DNA of 64,000 nucleotides from Pyropia yezoensis (GCA_009829735.1 CM020620.1:19628020-19692019), one strand, 5' to 3'. Numbered from the stretch's first letter, positions 23,993-36,296 are shown. A program made the numbers and translations. The notes: generated by a model not told the origin, from the letters alone.

Positions 23993-24322
23993 ACGGGAAT
24001 ACCCCCCCGCCTACCCCCCCCTCCCCCCACCCCTCACAAACCGTTCCACAGTAACGAGACTTGACAATCATTGAAGAAAGGACTGCTGTAATGTTAATTG
24101 ATACAACTACCGTCGCCACCACCGACTGCCACGTCCGTCGCCTCCACCGACTGCCACGTCCCGGGTGGCCGGTGCACGCATAATGGATATGCGGCGACCT
24201 GGCCGGGTGGGGATCCGGCCAGCCGGGTCCGCGAAAGACTTTGCCGTGGACGGCTCCCCGCATGCGCCCGCGAGCGGGGAATCCGCGCGGTGTGGCGATA
24301 CGCCCATCCCACCGTGCGCGCC
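23993..24322 (+). repeat. Inverted-repeat family, plus-orientation copy 3
   Basis: Aligns with copy 2 from ACGGGAATACCCCC to CCCACCGTGCGCGCC, including the 24-base duplication and the core blocks around 24160-24280. It diverges abruptly at both edges. Confidence 0.88.
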
Positions 24323-24545
24323 TGCGGGGCTGGGATGGGCGGCTGGCCGCACGGGAGGCGGCCGCCGACGCTGCCGACGCTATAGCCGCCGCGCCCGACG
24401 GTGAGCTGGGCGGCGGCGGCGGCGGCGGCGGGGGAGGGGGGGGGGGGGGGGGCGCCAGCACGGGGGGGGTGCCGACGGGTGCCGGGGGGGGGGGGTGGGC
24501 GTCGCCCCCCCCCCCCCCCCCCCGGTGTGCCCTCCCCAGCCTCTC

Positions 24546-24929
24546 TCACACCCTGCCATCGTAATTCCCACCCGCCTCCCACGCGGCAACCAGCCCCTTG
24601 AACAGCTCCTTGCGGTCGGCGGGCAACGCCGCCAGCACCCCCCGCGCGTCGCCCCCCCCCCCGGCCCCCCCAACCCCCCCCCCCCCCACGCCGAGCACCG
24701 CCTCGACCACCCCCACCAGCGCCGCCGCCGCCCCCGCGTCGGCCGCCGCGGCCGTCGCCCCCGTCGCGTCCGCGGCGAGCGCCGCCTGGATGTGCGGGGC
24801 GGCGGCCGCCGCCGCCGTCCGCTCCCTGCCCCCGCCCCCCGCCGCCGCCGGCAGTGCCCCCCCCACCACCCGCAGACCGGGCGGCAACGGCCGCACCGCC
24901 CGCCACGTCGCCCACCACCGTCGCCGCAC
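24546..24929 (-). pseudogene. Possible Ala-rich repeat-protein fragment
   Basis: Reads as Ala/Gly-rich helices (AAAADAGAAAALVGVVEAVLG) ending LPADRKELFKGLVAAWEAGG before the stop. The last 40 residues look like genuine protein. No partner exon was found and the surroundings are poly-C/poly-G rich. It could be the 3' end of an ARM-like gene. Confidence 0.3.
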
Positions 24930-25590
24930 GGCGGCGGCCGCGGGGGCGCGCCCACGGCGGGCGGCGGCGGCGCCCAGGGTGCGGGCTATGGCCGCGAGCT
25001 CGAGGCCCGCGGCGGGGGCGGCGGCGGCGGCGGGGGCACCGCCCTCCCCCTAGGCGGGGGGCGGCGGCGGCCCCGCTGGGGAGCCCACCGCACTACCCGC
25101 TCGTGCACCCGCCTCGCCCTGCCTGCCTCCTTCGCGCCCCCCCCGCCCCCCCCCCATCTCTCTTGGGGGCTGTTTTTGCTTGCGCCACCCAAGAGCACCC
25201 CGCCAGCCCGAGACAGCCGCGCAACGTCCCACTCCCTGGGGAGGTCAGGGGCACGTGCCCCCCACCACAACCCGCAACGCCACTCTTCCCACCCAATCCA
25301 CGCCGCCCCTTGTGCGACAGACAGAGGAACGTGTGTGTGCGGCGGTGGTGTGGTGCGCGTGCGGGAGACGCTAGGGTACCTCCCGCGCCCACCCTCCCTC
25401 ACCTCCCTAATCCCCGGGATCGCCCTCCCTGCACGCCCCCCGCCCCTCCCCTGCCCCTCCATCCCCCCCCTTCCCCTCCCCCCCCACCCCCCTCCCGCCC
25501 GCCGCCGCCGCCACCGCCACCGCCCACCCATGCCGCCACAGCCCGGGCGGCGGCGGCCGCCCCCGCCGCCGCGGCCCGCCAGGCCGCCTA
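24930..25590. other. Intergenic, no gene recognised
   Basis: GC-rich, pyrimidine-biased sequence leading into repeat copy 4. Only compositional open frames are present. Confidence 0.5.
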
Positions 25591-26056
25591 GCGAGACTTG
25601 ACAATCAGGACTTCTGTAATGGTAATTGATACAACTACCGACGCCTCCACCGACTGCCACGTCCGTCGCCTCCATCTCCACCGACTGCCACGTCTCGGGT
25701 GGCCGGTGCACGCAGAATGGATATGCGGCGACCCGGCCGGGTGGGGATCCGGCCAGCCGGGTCCGTGAAAGACTTTGCCGTGGACGGCTCCCCGCATGCG
25801 CCCGCGAGCGGGGATTACGCGCGGTGTGGCGATACGCCCATCCCACCGTGCGCGCCGCCTCCTCCCTCTGGGGAGGGGGGCGCCCGCCCGCACCGCCGGT
25901 GCGGTTTTATCAGCCGTGCTGGTGCCGCTGTTGACGCGTCGCCCCCCCCCCCCCCCCCCCCCCCCCCCGCGCCCCCCCCACCCCTCGCGACCGCAGCCCC
26001 CCTGCCCTGCTTTGCCCGCTCCCCCCCCCCCCCCCCCCCCCCCCCGTCCCCATTTC
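25591..26056 (+). repeat. Inverted-repeat family, plus-orientation copy 4 (left boundary of the gene cassette)
   Basis: Starts abruptly at GCGAGACTTGACAATC and runs to CATTTC, aligning with copy 2 throughout. It has the core CGGGTGGCCGGTGCACGCA and poly-C tracts at 25943-25969 and 26022-26045. It is the last copy before the plus-strand cassette. Confidence 0.9.
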
Positions 26057-26874
26057 ACAGGCGGTGTGGGTTGTGACGGCTGCTGGGTTGCGTGTATGTC
26101 AGTGGCGGGGTGCTTGCATTTGGCGTGGAGGTGTGGAGCGTTGCGGTGCAGACGGGGTGGACGGTCGGCGGTTGGGCGGGCGGAGTACGGGCGCGGCGGT
26201 CTTTTATGGTGGAAAGGGGTGGGTAGCGCCATCATCGCCAGTGTAGTTTTCCGTCAGCGGCACGGGCGTCGCCGGTGGCTGCGCCATCCCCCGAGCCCAC
26301 CCCTCGCGGCCATCCACCGTCCTGTTTCTCCTCCCCTCCCGACGGGTGGGGACACCCCAAAGCCCACTTTCAGCTCAAACTCCTTTGCCATGACGTATTC
26401 AGAGACCCCCCCCCAGCAGCGACGCGCTTCCTTCCGCCGCCCCCATCCCAGCGGAAGCCCAGGCAATTGCAGGCCGCAGCCCGCCCCCCCCCCCCCGGGC
26501 AGCCCACACGAGCAGCCGCCACAGCCGGCACAGCCACCTGAAAAAGTCAACTGCCGCTCCTCAGCAGCCGCCGCCACCCACGCGCCCCCACCGCGCACAA
26601 ACGCCACCAGCCCGCGATTGGCTGCCACAGAAGGATGCACATAGTCAGCGATCACGATGGTGTCCCCTAGGTCCCCGCTACCGCTGCCATGGTCGCCCGC
26701 GCCAATGCCAATGCCGGCGCGGAGCCCACCACCTTTGCCACCGCCGCCGACATCGCCGCCGCCGCCGCCGCCGGCCATGCCATGTAGGCTTTCCAGGCCT
26801 GAGAAGGGACCCGCCAGGAAGCCTCACGGGAAGCCCCCTGTGGAGGCGGTCCAGAACCCCCCCGGGAAGCCGAC
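26057..26874. other. Cassette left flank, no gene recognised
   Basis: Mixed composition with overlapping Pro-, Ala- and Gly-rich open frames on both strands. An AT-richer stretch lies at about 26050-26250. No domain was found. Confidence 0.4.
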
Positions 26875-27498
26875 AGGAAACCAAGCCGGGAGTCCAGGGG
26901 CGAGTCCGGCAGGGAAGCCACTGGGAGAGCCCGCCGGCGACCCCAGGGGGAGCTCTCACCGCATAGCTTCAATCGCCGCCGCCATCCCCATCCGAGGGTC
27001 GGCGCGCCACGCGTCAAGCGCAGCCCGTGCCACCGCCGCCGCAGCGGGAGTAGCACTTCGTGACGCAGCTGTGGCGGCTGCCGCCGCTGCTGCAGCCGCC
27101 GCCAGCGTTGTGGACGTTGACAGCGACGGCATGGGCGGCAGGGGGGGGCAGCTGTGGCATTGGGGGAAAGGGCGGCAGCGCTAGGCAGGAAACCCAGCCG
27201 GGAGTCCACGGGCGAGTCCGGCAGGGAGGCCACTGGGAGAGCCCGCCGGCGACCCCGGGGGGAGCTCTCACCGCATAGCTTCAATCGCCGCCGCCATCCC
27301 CATCCGAGGGTCGGCGCGCCACGCGTCAAGCGCAGCCCGTGCCACCGCCGCCGCAGCGGGAGTAGCACTTCGTGACGCAGCTGTGGCGGCTGCCGCCGCT
27401 GCTGCAGCCGCCGCCAGCGTTGTGGACGTTGACAGCGACGGCATGGGCGGCAGGGGGGGGCAGCTGTGGCATTGGGGGAAAGGGCGGCAGCGCTAGGC
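26875..27498. repeat. Tandem duplication, 312-base unit, two copies
   Basis: The second copy begins at 27187. The units are nearly identical (AGCTCTCACCGCATAGC at 26951 and 27263). The 312-base period is a multiple of three and the unit is open on both strands, so coding status is undecided. The plus frame reads HRIASIAAAIPIRGSARHA, then VVDVDSDGMGGRGGQLWHWG. Confidence 0.9.
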
Positions 27499-28415
27499 AG
27501 GCGACCAGGCGCCGGGCATCGCAGCGGCATCCGGGCGCCGCAGCCGGCGAGGGCCAGCGCAGCGGGTCTCACACCATGTCCCTAACAGACGGCCGATTTG
27601 ACAGGCAACGCGGCTTGCGCGTCCCGTTGCACGTACGACTGTCAACACCAAATGGCCCGTCGGCGAAACTGGTACATATTCGCTTGTCAAATCATTCACG
27701 AGGACCGTCACGACAAAGGCGTTGCTCAAAAAGTGCATTAAATTGAACCGACGGTGCACGCGTTGGACGGGCCGCACCGTCCTGGTGGGAAACCATTCTT
27801 TCCATTTTGTTTATCCAACTGGCGCGTGCCTGCGGATTCCACACACACACACTGGCAGCGCACGTGCCCCGCTTGCTGTCACCGGCGCCGGCAGCAACAA
27901 ACGCAAGAACCCGAGGGCTTCTGACGTGGCACGACCCCGCCCGCCCCCCTCCCCCCACCCCCCCCCTTCCTGTGAGTTTGCGCCGAGGCACGCGGCTCCT
28001 CGTCCTCGCCCCGCTCCCCTCTTCCGGGGGGTGCTTCCTGCCACCATCGGCGTGACGTCCCGCCCCCCCCCCCCTCTGCTCTAATTCTCGTGTCTGGGCC
28101 GCGGTTGTGTCGCGGGATCGAGACGCGACCCATTTCACTGCCACCGGCCCAATCTCCCCTATTCACACACCCTCCCCGCCCCCTCTCCCTTTCGCGCACC
28201 GCCCTCCCCACCCCCCCCGCACCCATCTGTCGACCCCCCGACGCCGCCTCCCGGGTTGCCTTTCTTTTTCAACCTTCTTTGCCCCCGCCCCCGAGGACAA
28301 ACAACCTCCCCGCCCCCCCCCCCCCCCGCCAACGACGCCGGCCTCCGTCACCCCCCGCGCGGCACGGACGACCGAGTGCCCTTGTTATACGCTGGGCTCT
28401 GCGCCGGGGTCAGGT
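27499..28415. promoter_or_regulatory. 5' region of the cassette
   Basis: An AT-richer, unique-looking stretch (27580-27850) and a pyrimidine-rich leader (27930-28350) precede the ATG at 28416. This is the likely promoter/5'UTR for the ParB-like gene. No specific box could be assigned with confidence. Confidence 0.35.
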
Positions 28416-28978
28416 ATGGAGTGTTCTGACCCCCCGTCCCCTCTGCCTTCCGTTGGGGCGGCCAGTCCGCCCCTCGCGGACGACATGGACGTCGAGGACA
28501 ACGGCCGGGAGGCCACACCGTCGCTGAGCTACGACGACGCTCTGCTGGACTTTGGCGACCTCGACGGTCGTGTCGACTCGACTTCGGTACCGGTAACGCC
28601 GTTGACGCAGCCGCAGCCCGGTGGGGTGGACGAGCCGGAGCCGGACGGGATCAGCAGCTCCTGTTTGGGCGGCGACGACGGAGCCGGTACCGTCCAAGGT
28701 GACGAACGTCCGGGGACTCCCCCGGATGATCGTCCGCCACCGTGGCGGATCACGGACGGGCCCGACGCCGCGCCCGCCGACGGCCCTATATCCCCTTTTT
28801 GTACTGTTCCAGAGTCGGTGTCCCTTCGAGACATTGACATGCTCGGCGAGGGTGTGCGCGCGTCACGGGCCTACGTCATCGGCTTGTACTACGAACAGAC
28901 TAAGCAGACGGGCTACTGCTGGGTAACAGGCTCCCTACGCGTGTGCGAACAAGGCGGGGATGACTTTGATAAGGACCC

Positions 28979-29038
<60 letters not shown>

Positions 29039-29432
29039 CGGCGGTCAACGCCGAAAACGGTACTGGCTCATTGATGGTTACCACCGGTTTACTGCCTTGA
29101 TGTGTCACCTGAACGAGCGTCACCAACTCTCGCGAGCGTCGGAGCTCTTTGCTGTCGTATCCCGTCGTGACGGGCGGCCACTGTCCAGGACGGACATTAT
29201 CGTCCTGGGCGGCGCCGCCAACTTTGTCACGGTGCGCACAGAGCCGATGAGTGCGCGTGACCAGCTCACCTGGGCCATTGGGTGGGTGACGGCGACCAAC
29301 GACGCCACACTGGCCAGCGCGTACCACTGCATCACACCGGGCATGCCGCCAGCGGACCTGGCGAAAGCTGTTGGCTTGCTCATCAAGGAAGCACGCTCGC
29401 ATGGGGCGGTGCCCCGTAGCATCACAACATAA
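28416..29432 (+). CDS. ParB/Srx-like domain protein
   Basis: Starts at the ATG at 28416 and ends at TAA 29430-29432, 338 residues. An acidic N-terminal ~145 residues leads to a domain with GLYYEQTKQTGYCWVTGSL, a pure Gly run encoded by (GGC)n at 28984-29040, then YWLIDGYHRFTALMCHLNE. The LIDGYHRFTAL block is the characteristic ParB/sulfiredoxin-superfamily motif. In this fold it binds nucleotide or DNA, and such domains recur in phage and selfish-element DNA-modification systems. The helical C-terminus ends LAKAVGLLIKEARSHG. A truncated paralogue lies at 16769-17443. After the stop the same frame stays open for 5.9 kb (dioxygenase gene), so the two may once have been one protein. Confidence 0.65.
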
Positions 29433-29486
29433 AAGAAGTTGGGAGACGAGTCACTGCGTAAGCTGCTCAGCTTGGGTGCCGCTGCC

Positions 29487-31211
29487 ATGACAAAGCGCGA
29501 GTCCATCGAGCACATTGTCACCAAGCTGCAGGAGGAGGCCGCCGCCAAGGACAGGAACGGAGCCGCCGGGGGTGCTGCTGCGGCTCGCTCTCGTGAGCCC
29601 CGCGGTGTGCGACGTCGTGCCGCGCGTGGCGCCGGCGGCCCTTTCAGTGGCGGGGACGACAACGACGACGATGAAGACGACGACGACTGTTACGACTCCG
29701 ACGATCGCGATGGCGTCGACGGCGTCGATGGCGGTTCGCGTGACTGTGGCAAGGGACCCGCCCGTGACGGCCAAGGCAAGCTACTGCGCCAGCGCGCGAA
29801 CAGGACGCTCGCGTTTGTGGCACTTGGGTCCATCCCATTCCTCCATCTTCCCGGAGTGCCGCCAGCTGAGAGGAGCTCTGCACGTGTGCTGATGGTCGAT
29901 ACGTCCTGGGCGTGGTCCGCGGGGCTCACAGCAGACGGCCACATGAACCGTCTGACTCGGGGCGCGGACAGCCCGTTTTACTGGTGCGTATTGATTTTCA
30001 TCATGCACGTCATCAACACGGTCACCGCTGAGCGCTTGTGTCGGATCACCCGTGGTGGATTGGAGCAGCATAAGCAGCACGAGCCACACACCACGGGAGA
30101 GGGGGAGGGGGGGGATGGGCGCCTGCAGCCTGCGACGGTCGCCAAGGTGCAGACGACCTCGGCGACGGCGGAGGCAAAGTCGTTTCCTGCACGCCACGCA
30201 CAACTCGCCCTCGACGACAAGGCGGCGTCGGCGTTGCAAGTGCTGCAGCAGCGCCGGCCGGGCCGCTCGCGGAAGCTTCGGCACGAGTTGATCGGCGTTT
30301 TCGTACGCCACTACACGTGCGAAGAAATGATGGCCACGGTGGAGAGAGTAAACAAGGTCACTGGCCAGCGCAAGACTGTCATACAACACGGAGGCGGGAG
30401 GGATGGTGCCCAAGTTCGTCATCGGCCGTTTATGACTATCCACTTTGCTGCGTGGGCCAAGGACTTTGACGCGTTTGTCAAGACAGAGCCGCCGCCACGA
30501 CCACCGCCGCCGCCGACGAGCACAATTGCAGACGACATTGTGGCGACCGCTGCCGCAGCGGCCGCTGCCACAGCAACTGCAGGCAAGGTGCGGCCGGTAC
30601 AGCAGCAGGAGCCCCAGGTCACTGTCATTCCCGCTGTGAATGCTGACGTCGGCGGCAACAAGAGGGCCGCCAATGACACCCAGCGGTACGACGGCGACGC
30701 CAGAGATCGTGACGAGGCGGACTGTGGCGGTGGTGGACATGACAAGAGCCACGGCTCCGGCGACGCCGCGGCCTCGCGGTCGGACTGTTTTGAGACGCCC
30801 GTGGAGACGGTGCGGCGGCCGCTCGTTCTTGCCGTTTTGACGCAGGTAGACGACCAGTTGCGGTCTTCACCGTCCTCACCGCCGCCGGCCCAGTCGCCGA
30901 CACGGGCTCTGTCGGCCAAACCGCGGGAGGCACCTGCAAATCCCGAGGATGCGCCCGCAGCACCAGCAGCAGCACCGGCAGCAGCACCGGCAGCAGCACC
31001 GGCAGCAGTACCGACAACCGTACCGGAGGCGAAAACAGGAACAGCATCATCGCGTGGAGCAGAGGCAGAAACCAGAGGAACAGCTGCGAGTGCCTTGGCG
31101 GATACTGCAGCTGCGGCTACGGCTGCTCCTGCCGATTCCGGTGCCAGTGCCGGTGCAGGTGCCCGTTTTGGTCCGGCGAGTGAGGGTCCTGGTTCTGATG
31201 CGAGTGTGCGC

Positions 31212-31268
<57 letters not shown>

Positions 31269-34200
31269 CCCGAACCAGCACCTGCAGCACCAACACCAGC
31301 AGCACCAGAACCAACACCGGCAGCGCTTGCAACAGCAGCACCCGCACCAGCAGCACCAGCACCAGCAGCACCCGCACCAGCAGCAACCGCACCCGCAGCA
31401 CCCGCACCAGCAGCGCCGGCAGCGCCGGAAGCAGCCGTCGCAGAAGTCACGGATACAGCAGCGAGCGCTTTGGCGGCTGCTGCGGCTGCGGCTGAGGCTG
31501 CCGGTGCCGGTCCCCGTGCAGGCACTCGTGCCGCTGCCGCTGCCGCCGCTGCTGCCGCTGCCGCTGCCGCTGCCGCTGCCGCTGCTGCGGGTGGTAGTGG
31601 TGGGCCGGCGGATGGCTCGACGTCGGCCACCCCATTTCGGAGGCGCCACGCCCGCAGCGCCGGCAATCGGGCGACGCGACAAGCGCCCGTGGCGGGGGCG
31701 GCACACGGCGGCGGTGGTGGGTCCAGACCACTGACCAAGAAGAAATCGCGCTCCGACCGTGCGCGCCGCCCTCAGGCCAAGGCGACCGCCAACGCGGCCG
31801 ACAAGAGCGACGGGGAGTCCAAGCGCACGCCGCGCGGATCCAGCAAGGCCACGCGTGGCGCGGGCAAGAACCAAGTGGGAGGAAGCCCCGAAGAAGCAGG
31901 GCGTGCTCCCTCGGGCGGCGGTGGGGTAGACCCTTCGACGCGGCCGTACACCGATACGGTGCCGCAAGTGGCGGCCTCCGGAGCACTCGACGCTACTGCG
32001 AGGCGGGCGGCGCTTGGTTGCCCTCTACGACCGCCGCGCTTGGCGGTGGCTGCTACTCGTGCTGCTGCTGCTGACGAGGAGGAGCAGGAGGACGCGCGCG
32101 TGGCGCCACCGCCGGCGCCGCGGGGAGAGGTACTGCCTCCATTTGCGGCGCTGTTGCCGCTGGAGCACCAGGCGCGGGACTTTCTGGAGCTGGGCGTCTG
32201 GTACGACGCGGACGCCCGGGCGAAGGCGTACATGGTCAACGCGGGCGCACGGGTTGCGCTGGGCGCCAAGGCCGACACAAACGTCATGTCGTCGGGCTGG
32301 CCCGAGGAAGTCTTGTCCGTTTTGGAGACGACGGCCGCATCAGTGCTTGCGACCGAGCTTTTTGCGCGCGGCTGGGCGATTCTCCAGGGCGCCACCGCCG
32401 TAGGTATGCCTGTCATGCACATGGCCGACGACGACGGCGGGGGCGGCGGTGGGGGTGGCGGCGGTATCCATGCGGCGGCGGGGCAGCCCTCGCAGCTGCA
32501 AGCCCGCCCTAGGGCGGAGTCGGGCACGGGGACGGCGGGACGGGTGTTGAGCGTTGTGGACGCGACGCTGCACGAGCTCATGCGCAGGTTTCCTGGGGAG
32601 GCAGAGCTGGCGAGACGGGCCAAGCAGGGGCAGCAGCGGAGTGCCAGTGCAAGGCGCAGTCGGAAGGGCGACACTGGTCGCGTCGCTGCTGGGGGTCGCG
32701 GTACTATTGCGGGTGATACACCCCCCGGTGCAGACGACGGGGGGCTGCACGTGGATGACTGGTGGTCGCCCATCATCAACACCAACATTGATTCGCTGGA
32801 CCGCAAGTTCACGAGCAAAGGGCAAGGCCGGCTAACCGTAGGGGTGGACGCGCTCTGCAGCTCAGACGACAACGAGCTTCACAGCCTGTACCTGTGCAAG
32901 TTGGCGGCCGATGTGGGTATGGTGGCCCTGGCGTACAAGGTCCTTCGCGGCCTTCAGAGGGTTGAAGCGGCACGCCGCGAGCACTCGCAGCTGCCCTACG
33001 CCCGGCCCGGTCGGAACCTGACTCCCGCCACGTCCACGCGGCCCGTCCCCGGGCCTACCGAGCAGCACTTTGTCGGCAGCCGAGACGACGCACTGCCACC
33101 GCTTCGCGTTCGTGCTCCTCGGACGGGCTCTAGGGTGCTGCTGACGACTGCCGGCGCAGTGCCACAGGTCCCGCACGTGGACTTGCCCGTTTGGTCGTCC
33201 GCCGAGTGTCGGCAGCGTCGCCGCGGTGGCGGCGGCGGTGGTGGGCCGGGCGGGAGCGAGCGTCGCAAGGGCTCCTCCTCGCACGGGGCGCTTGGTGTCT
33301 GCGGCACTACGGACGATGATGGAAAATACGCCGATGACGACGAGGACACTGGCATGGACGTGCAGGTGGTCTCTGATCCTGTGTACGAGATGCCTCTGAC
33401 GAGAAGTTTTTTTGCTCTTGCGTCTGGGGCAGACGCGTTTTCTCTGCGCGTCTGGCCGGGAAGCGTGCTGGCCTTGCAGTGGGAAGCCGACGACCCCACC
33501 TTACGCGACCAATTGGTAATGCCTATGACGTTGGTCGTGCCGCCCAACTCTTTCATCATTGTTTGCAGTGAACTTGTGCACGGCGGCACAGGCGCCAAGG
33601 ATGACGTGTGGCGAGTGCACAAGGCCCTCGCGGAAATGAGTTACCCGCGCAGCATCCGCCTCCACATGTACCTGCAGCACGAGGACGACCCGCTGTACGA
33701 TGCAGTGTTTCTGCCTCAACGCGCAGGCATGTTTCTCTCCCCCGAAGACGTGGCCGCCCGCCGCCGTCTCCGTGAGCGCGGCCGATGCACCGACTGCGGC
33801 CAGCGTGTCCCCGAAAACAAGGGTGGCGACGGTGACGGCAACGGTGACGGCGACAGCGGCGGCGACGTCGGCGGCGACGTCGGCAGCGACGTCGGCAGCG
33901 ACAGCGGCAGCGACAGCGGCAGTGGCGTCGGCAGCGACGTCGGCCGCGACGTCGGCAGCGACAGCGGCAGCGACAGCGGCAGTGGCGTCAGCAGCGACAG
34001 CGACAGCAACAGGGGCAGCAACAGGGGCAGCCGCAGCGGCAGCGGCAGCGGCAGCGACAACGACAGCAACAGGGGCGGCGGCAGCGGCAGCGACAACGAC
34101 AGCAACAGGGGCGGCGGCAGCGGCAGCCGCAGCGGCGGCGGCAGCGGCAGCGACAGCGACAGCAACAGGGGCGGCGGCAGCGGCAGTCGCAGCGGCAGCG

Positions 34201-35396
34201 ACAGCGACGGCGGCAGTGACGGCGGCAGTAGCGTCAGCAGCGACAGTGACGGCGACAGTGACGGCGACAGTGACGGCGACAGTGACGGCGACAGCGGCAG
34301 CGACGACGGCAGCAACAGTGACAGCGAAAGCGAGTACGTCCTCGGCGCCGCTGACGAAACAGGCGGGCGTGTCGGCGACAGGAGTCCTGGCGCCCAACGT
34401 GCTACCTCAGCTGTTGGCGGTGCCAAGGGCAAGGGGCGAACAGCAGCGCCGCCGCAATCATCCCGCGCCGTCAGCGGCGGCGGTGGCCGCGGCGGCGGCG
34501 ACGGCGGCGGTAGAGCCAGAGACAGCAGCCAGCCGTCCGTCGAGGTGTCGTCGAGTGTAGCACGGCGGCGGACCCCACGGCCCGGGCCCGAGGCCCGCGC
34601 ACTGGAAAGCTCAACGACACCCCGGCGAGCAGCAACGTCCACGTCTGTGACCGGGACGACCCCGGGAACGGAGCCACCGCAGCGTCCCGGACTCCCCGGA
34701 CGACGGCCTTCGCCGGCATCCGCCCTCACCCCTTCAACGAGAACACCTTCGCGACCACCACAAAGCCGACGGGGTGCCACAAAGCCACCGAGTCGTGCAA
34801 CGCCGCTGGACGCCGCCGCACTCTCTGCGAGCCTTGCCGCCAGAATAGCCGCCGACCGTGACAGAGTTGGGCGTCGCCCCCCTCCTCTTGCTCAGAGGCA
34901 CCCGCCTGTTAGTGGCGGAGGTCCCAGTGGCAGCCGCGGCGGCGGCGGCCGTGGCGGCGGCGGCGGCGGCCGCGGTGGTAGCTCCCGCTCCGATGATGGT
35001 GGCACCGGCCCGGCGACTAGAGTCGCTCGTCTGGCGTCTGGAGGTGTCAGTCACGGTAGCGTGCGCACCAGGGCCGGTCGTGGCCGCGGCGGTGGAGGCA
35101 GCGGTGCGAGTAGCCTGGCCGGTCGCCCTCGGCATGGTGCCCGATTGCGACCCGGCGTCCAGGGGGACGGCCTCGACAAAGGGGAAGGCCGCAGCGCGAG
35201 TGCAGGTGGCGACAGTGCCCGAGGAGGTGGTGGTCGCCGCACCGCGGATGGTGGTCGTCGACTCGGTGGTGGTAGTGGCGTAAGGAAGCGCCCACGTGAG
35301 GACGATGAGACGGACGGGGACACGGGGCGGCCTCTGTCACGAACCGGCTCCGGCCGGCCGGCGGATGGAGGTCCTTCCAAGAGGCACCCGATTTGA
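29487..35396 (+). CDS. Very large 2-oxoglutarate/Fe(II) dioxygenase-like protein
   Basis: From the first ATG in frame, 1969 residues; the frame is open from just after the TAA at 29432. Order: acidic N-terminus; an unrecognised conserved-looking block at ~105-320 (VDTSWAWSAGLTADGHMNRL, LRHELIGVFVRHYTCEEMM); a long Ala/Pro linker; then a dioxygenase-like region at ~880-1410. The latter has ATELFARGWAILQG, PQVPHVDLP (His1230 and Asp1232), SFIIVCSELVHGGTG (His1365) and SIRLHMYLQ (Arg1391). This is the HxD...H...R signature of a double-stranded beta-helix oxygenase, with sensible spacing except for a Gly/Arg-rich insert. Such enzymes hydroxylate nucleobases, proteins or small molecules; next to a DNA methyltransferase a base-oxidising, TET/JBP-like role is attractive but unproven. 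The tail is a Ser/Asp/Gly repeat followed by RGG-like basic sequence. Confidence 0.72.
31205..31600 (+). repeat. GCA/CAG trinucleotide repeat inside the dioxygenase gene
   Basis: A near-pure GCA run at ~31207-31267, followed by GCACCA/GCACCAGCA repeats and GCTGCC repeats. In the coding frame these give poly-Ala and Ala-Pro linkers; another frame would give Gln-rich sequence. They are likely length-polymorphic. Confidence 0.85.
33830..34340 (+). repeat. In-frame Ser/Asp/Gly hexanucleotide repeat
   Basis: Repeats of GGCAGCGACAGC and variants encode (GSDS)n, GSDVGS and SNRGGGSGS. This forms a ~170-residue disordered acidic spacer after a CTDCGQ motif in the dioxygenase protein. Confidence 0.9.
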
Positions 35397-35400
35397 AAAA

Positions 35401-35427
35401 GGCGACCGCATGGGCCTCAGGCGGTCG
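35401..35427 (+). terminator. 3' hairpin after the dioxygenase stop
   Basis: GCGACCGC and GCGGTCGC form a perfect 8-base-pair stem around an 11-base loop, starting within ten bases of the TGA stop. Its role (3'UTR structure or chance) is unknown. Confidence 0.4.
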
Positions 35428-35946
35428 CGCAGGGAGTGTGTATGTTGACATGTGGGATGCCAGGGGAAGCCAGTTTGTGTGGAAGTGGTGGTCGTGGGGA
35501 GTGGTGCTATTTTCTGTTTTGCATTTGTTTGTTTCCTGTGTTTGAACGACGGTGCGGGGGGATGACGGGGGGGTGTGTGGGTGGCAGGGTCGCCGAGGGC
35601 GCAAACCTGGGAACATCTCACAGCTGCTCTGTACGTACTCGTCGGTTTCAATTCCCATTCAGTACACATATGGATATCTTTCTAGATACAGTGACGCCGC
35701 ACAGGATAGATATCGACTGACAAGTGCATTCCGTTTTGAATGTATGAACTTGCGGCTACACAGAAGCGCGCCAAATGTCGGTCGACCCCGACACTCTGTC
35801 CGTGGGTGGCTGCGGTGCACACGACCCACCGCACTGCGACGCGGAACCGGTGCACACGACCCACCGCACTGCGACGCGGAACTTGCCGCGAGCGTTTGCG
35901 GAGCTTCACCCGCGCCGTGGCTCCGAGTGCAAGCCCGGCTGCCCGC
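35428..35946. promoter_or_regulatory. Intergenic region between the two large cassette genes
   Basis: Contains TG-rich sequence (35440-35600), then AT-richer sequence with CATATGGATATC near 35670. Two tandem copies of a 35-base unit (GTGCACACGACCCACCGCAC...) lie at 35815 and 35850, just upstream of the next ATG. This is the probable promoter/5'UTR of the downstream gene. Confidence 0.4.
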
Positions 35947-36256
35947 ATGGCCGACCTTTTGCCACCCTCGTGGCTCGTCCTCAGCGTCACGCGCATCGTC
36001 ATCGTTTGCGCTGAGGCCGTGGTGGACGCCGCCGGGAATAGGGCGGACGCCCCCGCCGCTGACACCGCCGCCACTGCAATTGGGGGCGCCACCGTCACCG
36101 GGACCGAACGCGGTGCCGGCGGCAAGAGGTCTGGGCCTGTGGTGGATCGTGGCAACCAGCCCGCTACCGCGGCGAGGCGCCCGACAAAGCGGCGCGCCGG
36201 GGCGCCAAACGCTGTCCGAGACGATGAGCGGCGCGGGACAACCGGCGGCGGCGGCG

Positions 36257-36296
<40 letters not shown>

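Noticed and set aside
31205..31300. Poly-Gln protein from the CAG run
   Set aside because: The frame that carries the conserved oxygenase blocks reads GCA (Ala); the Gln frame has no supporting domain.
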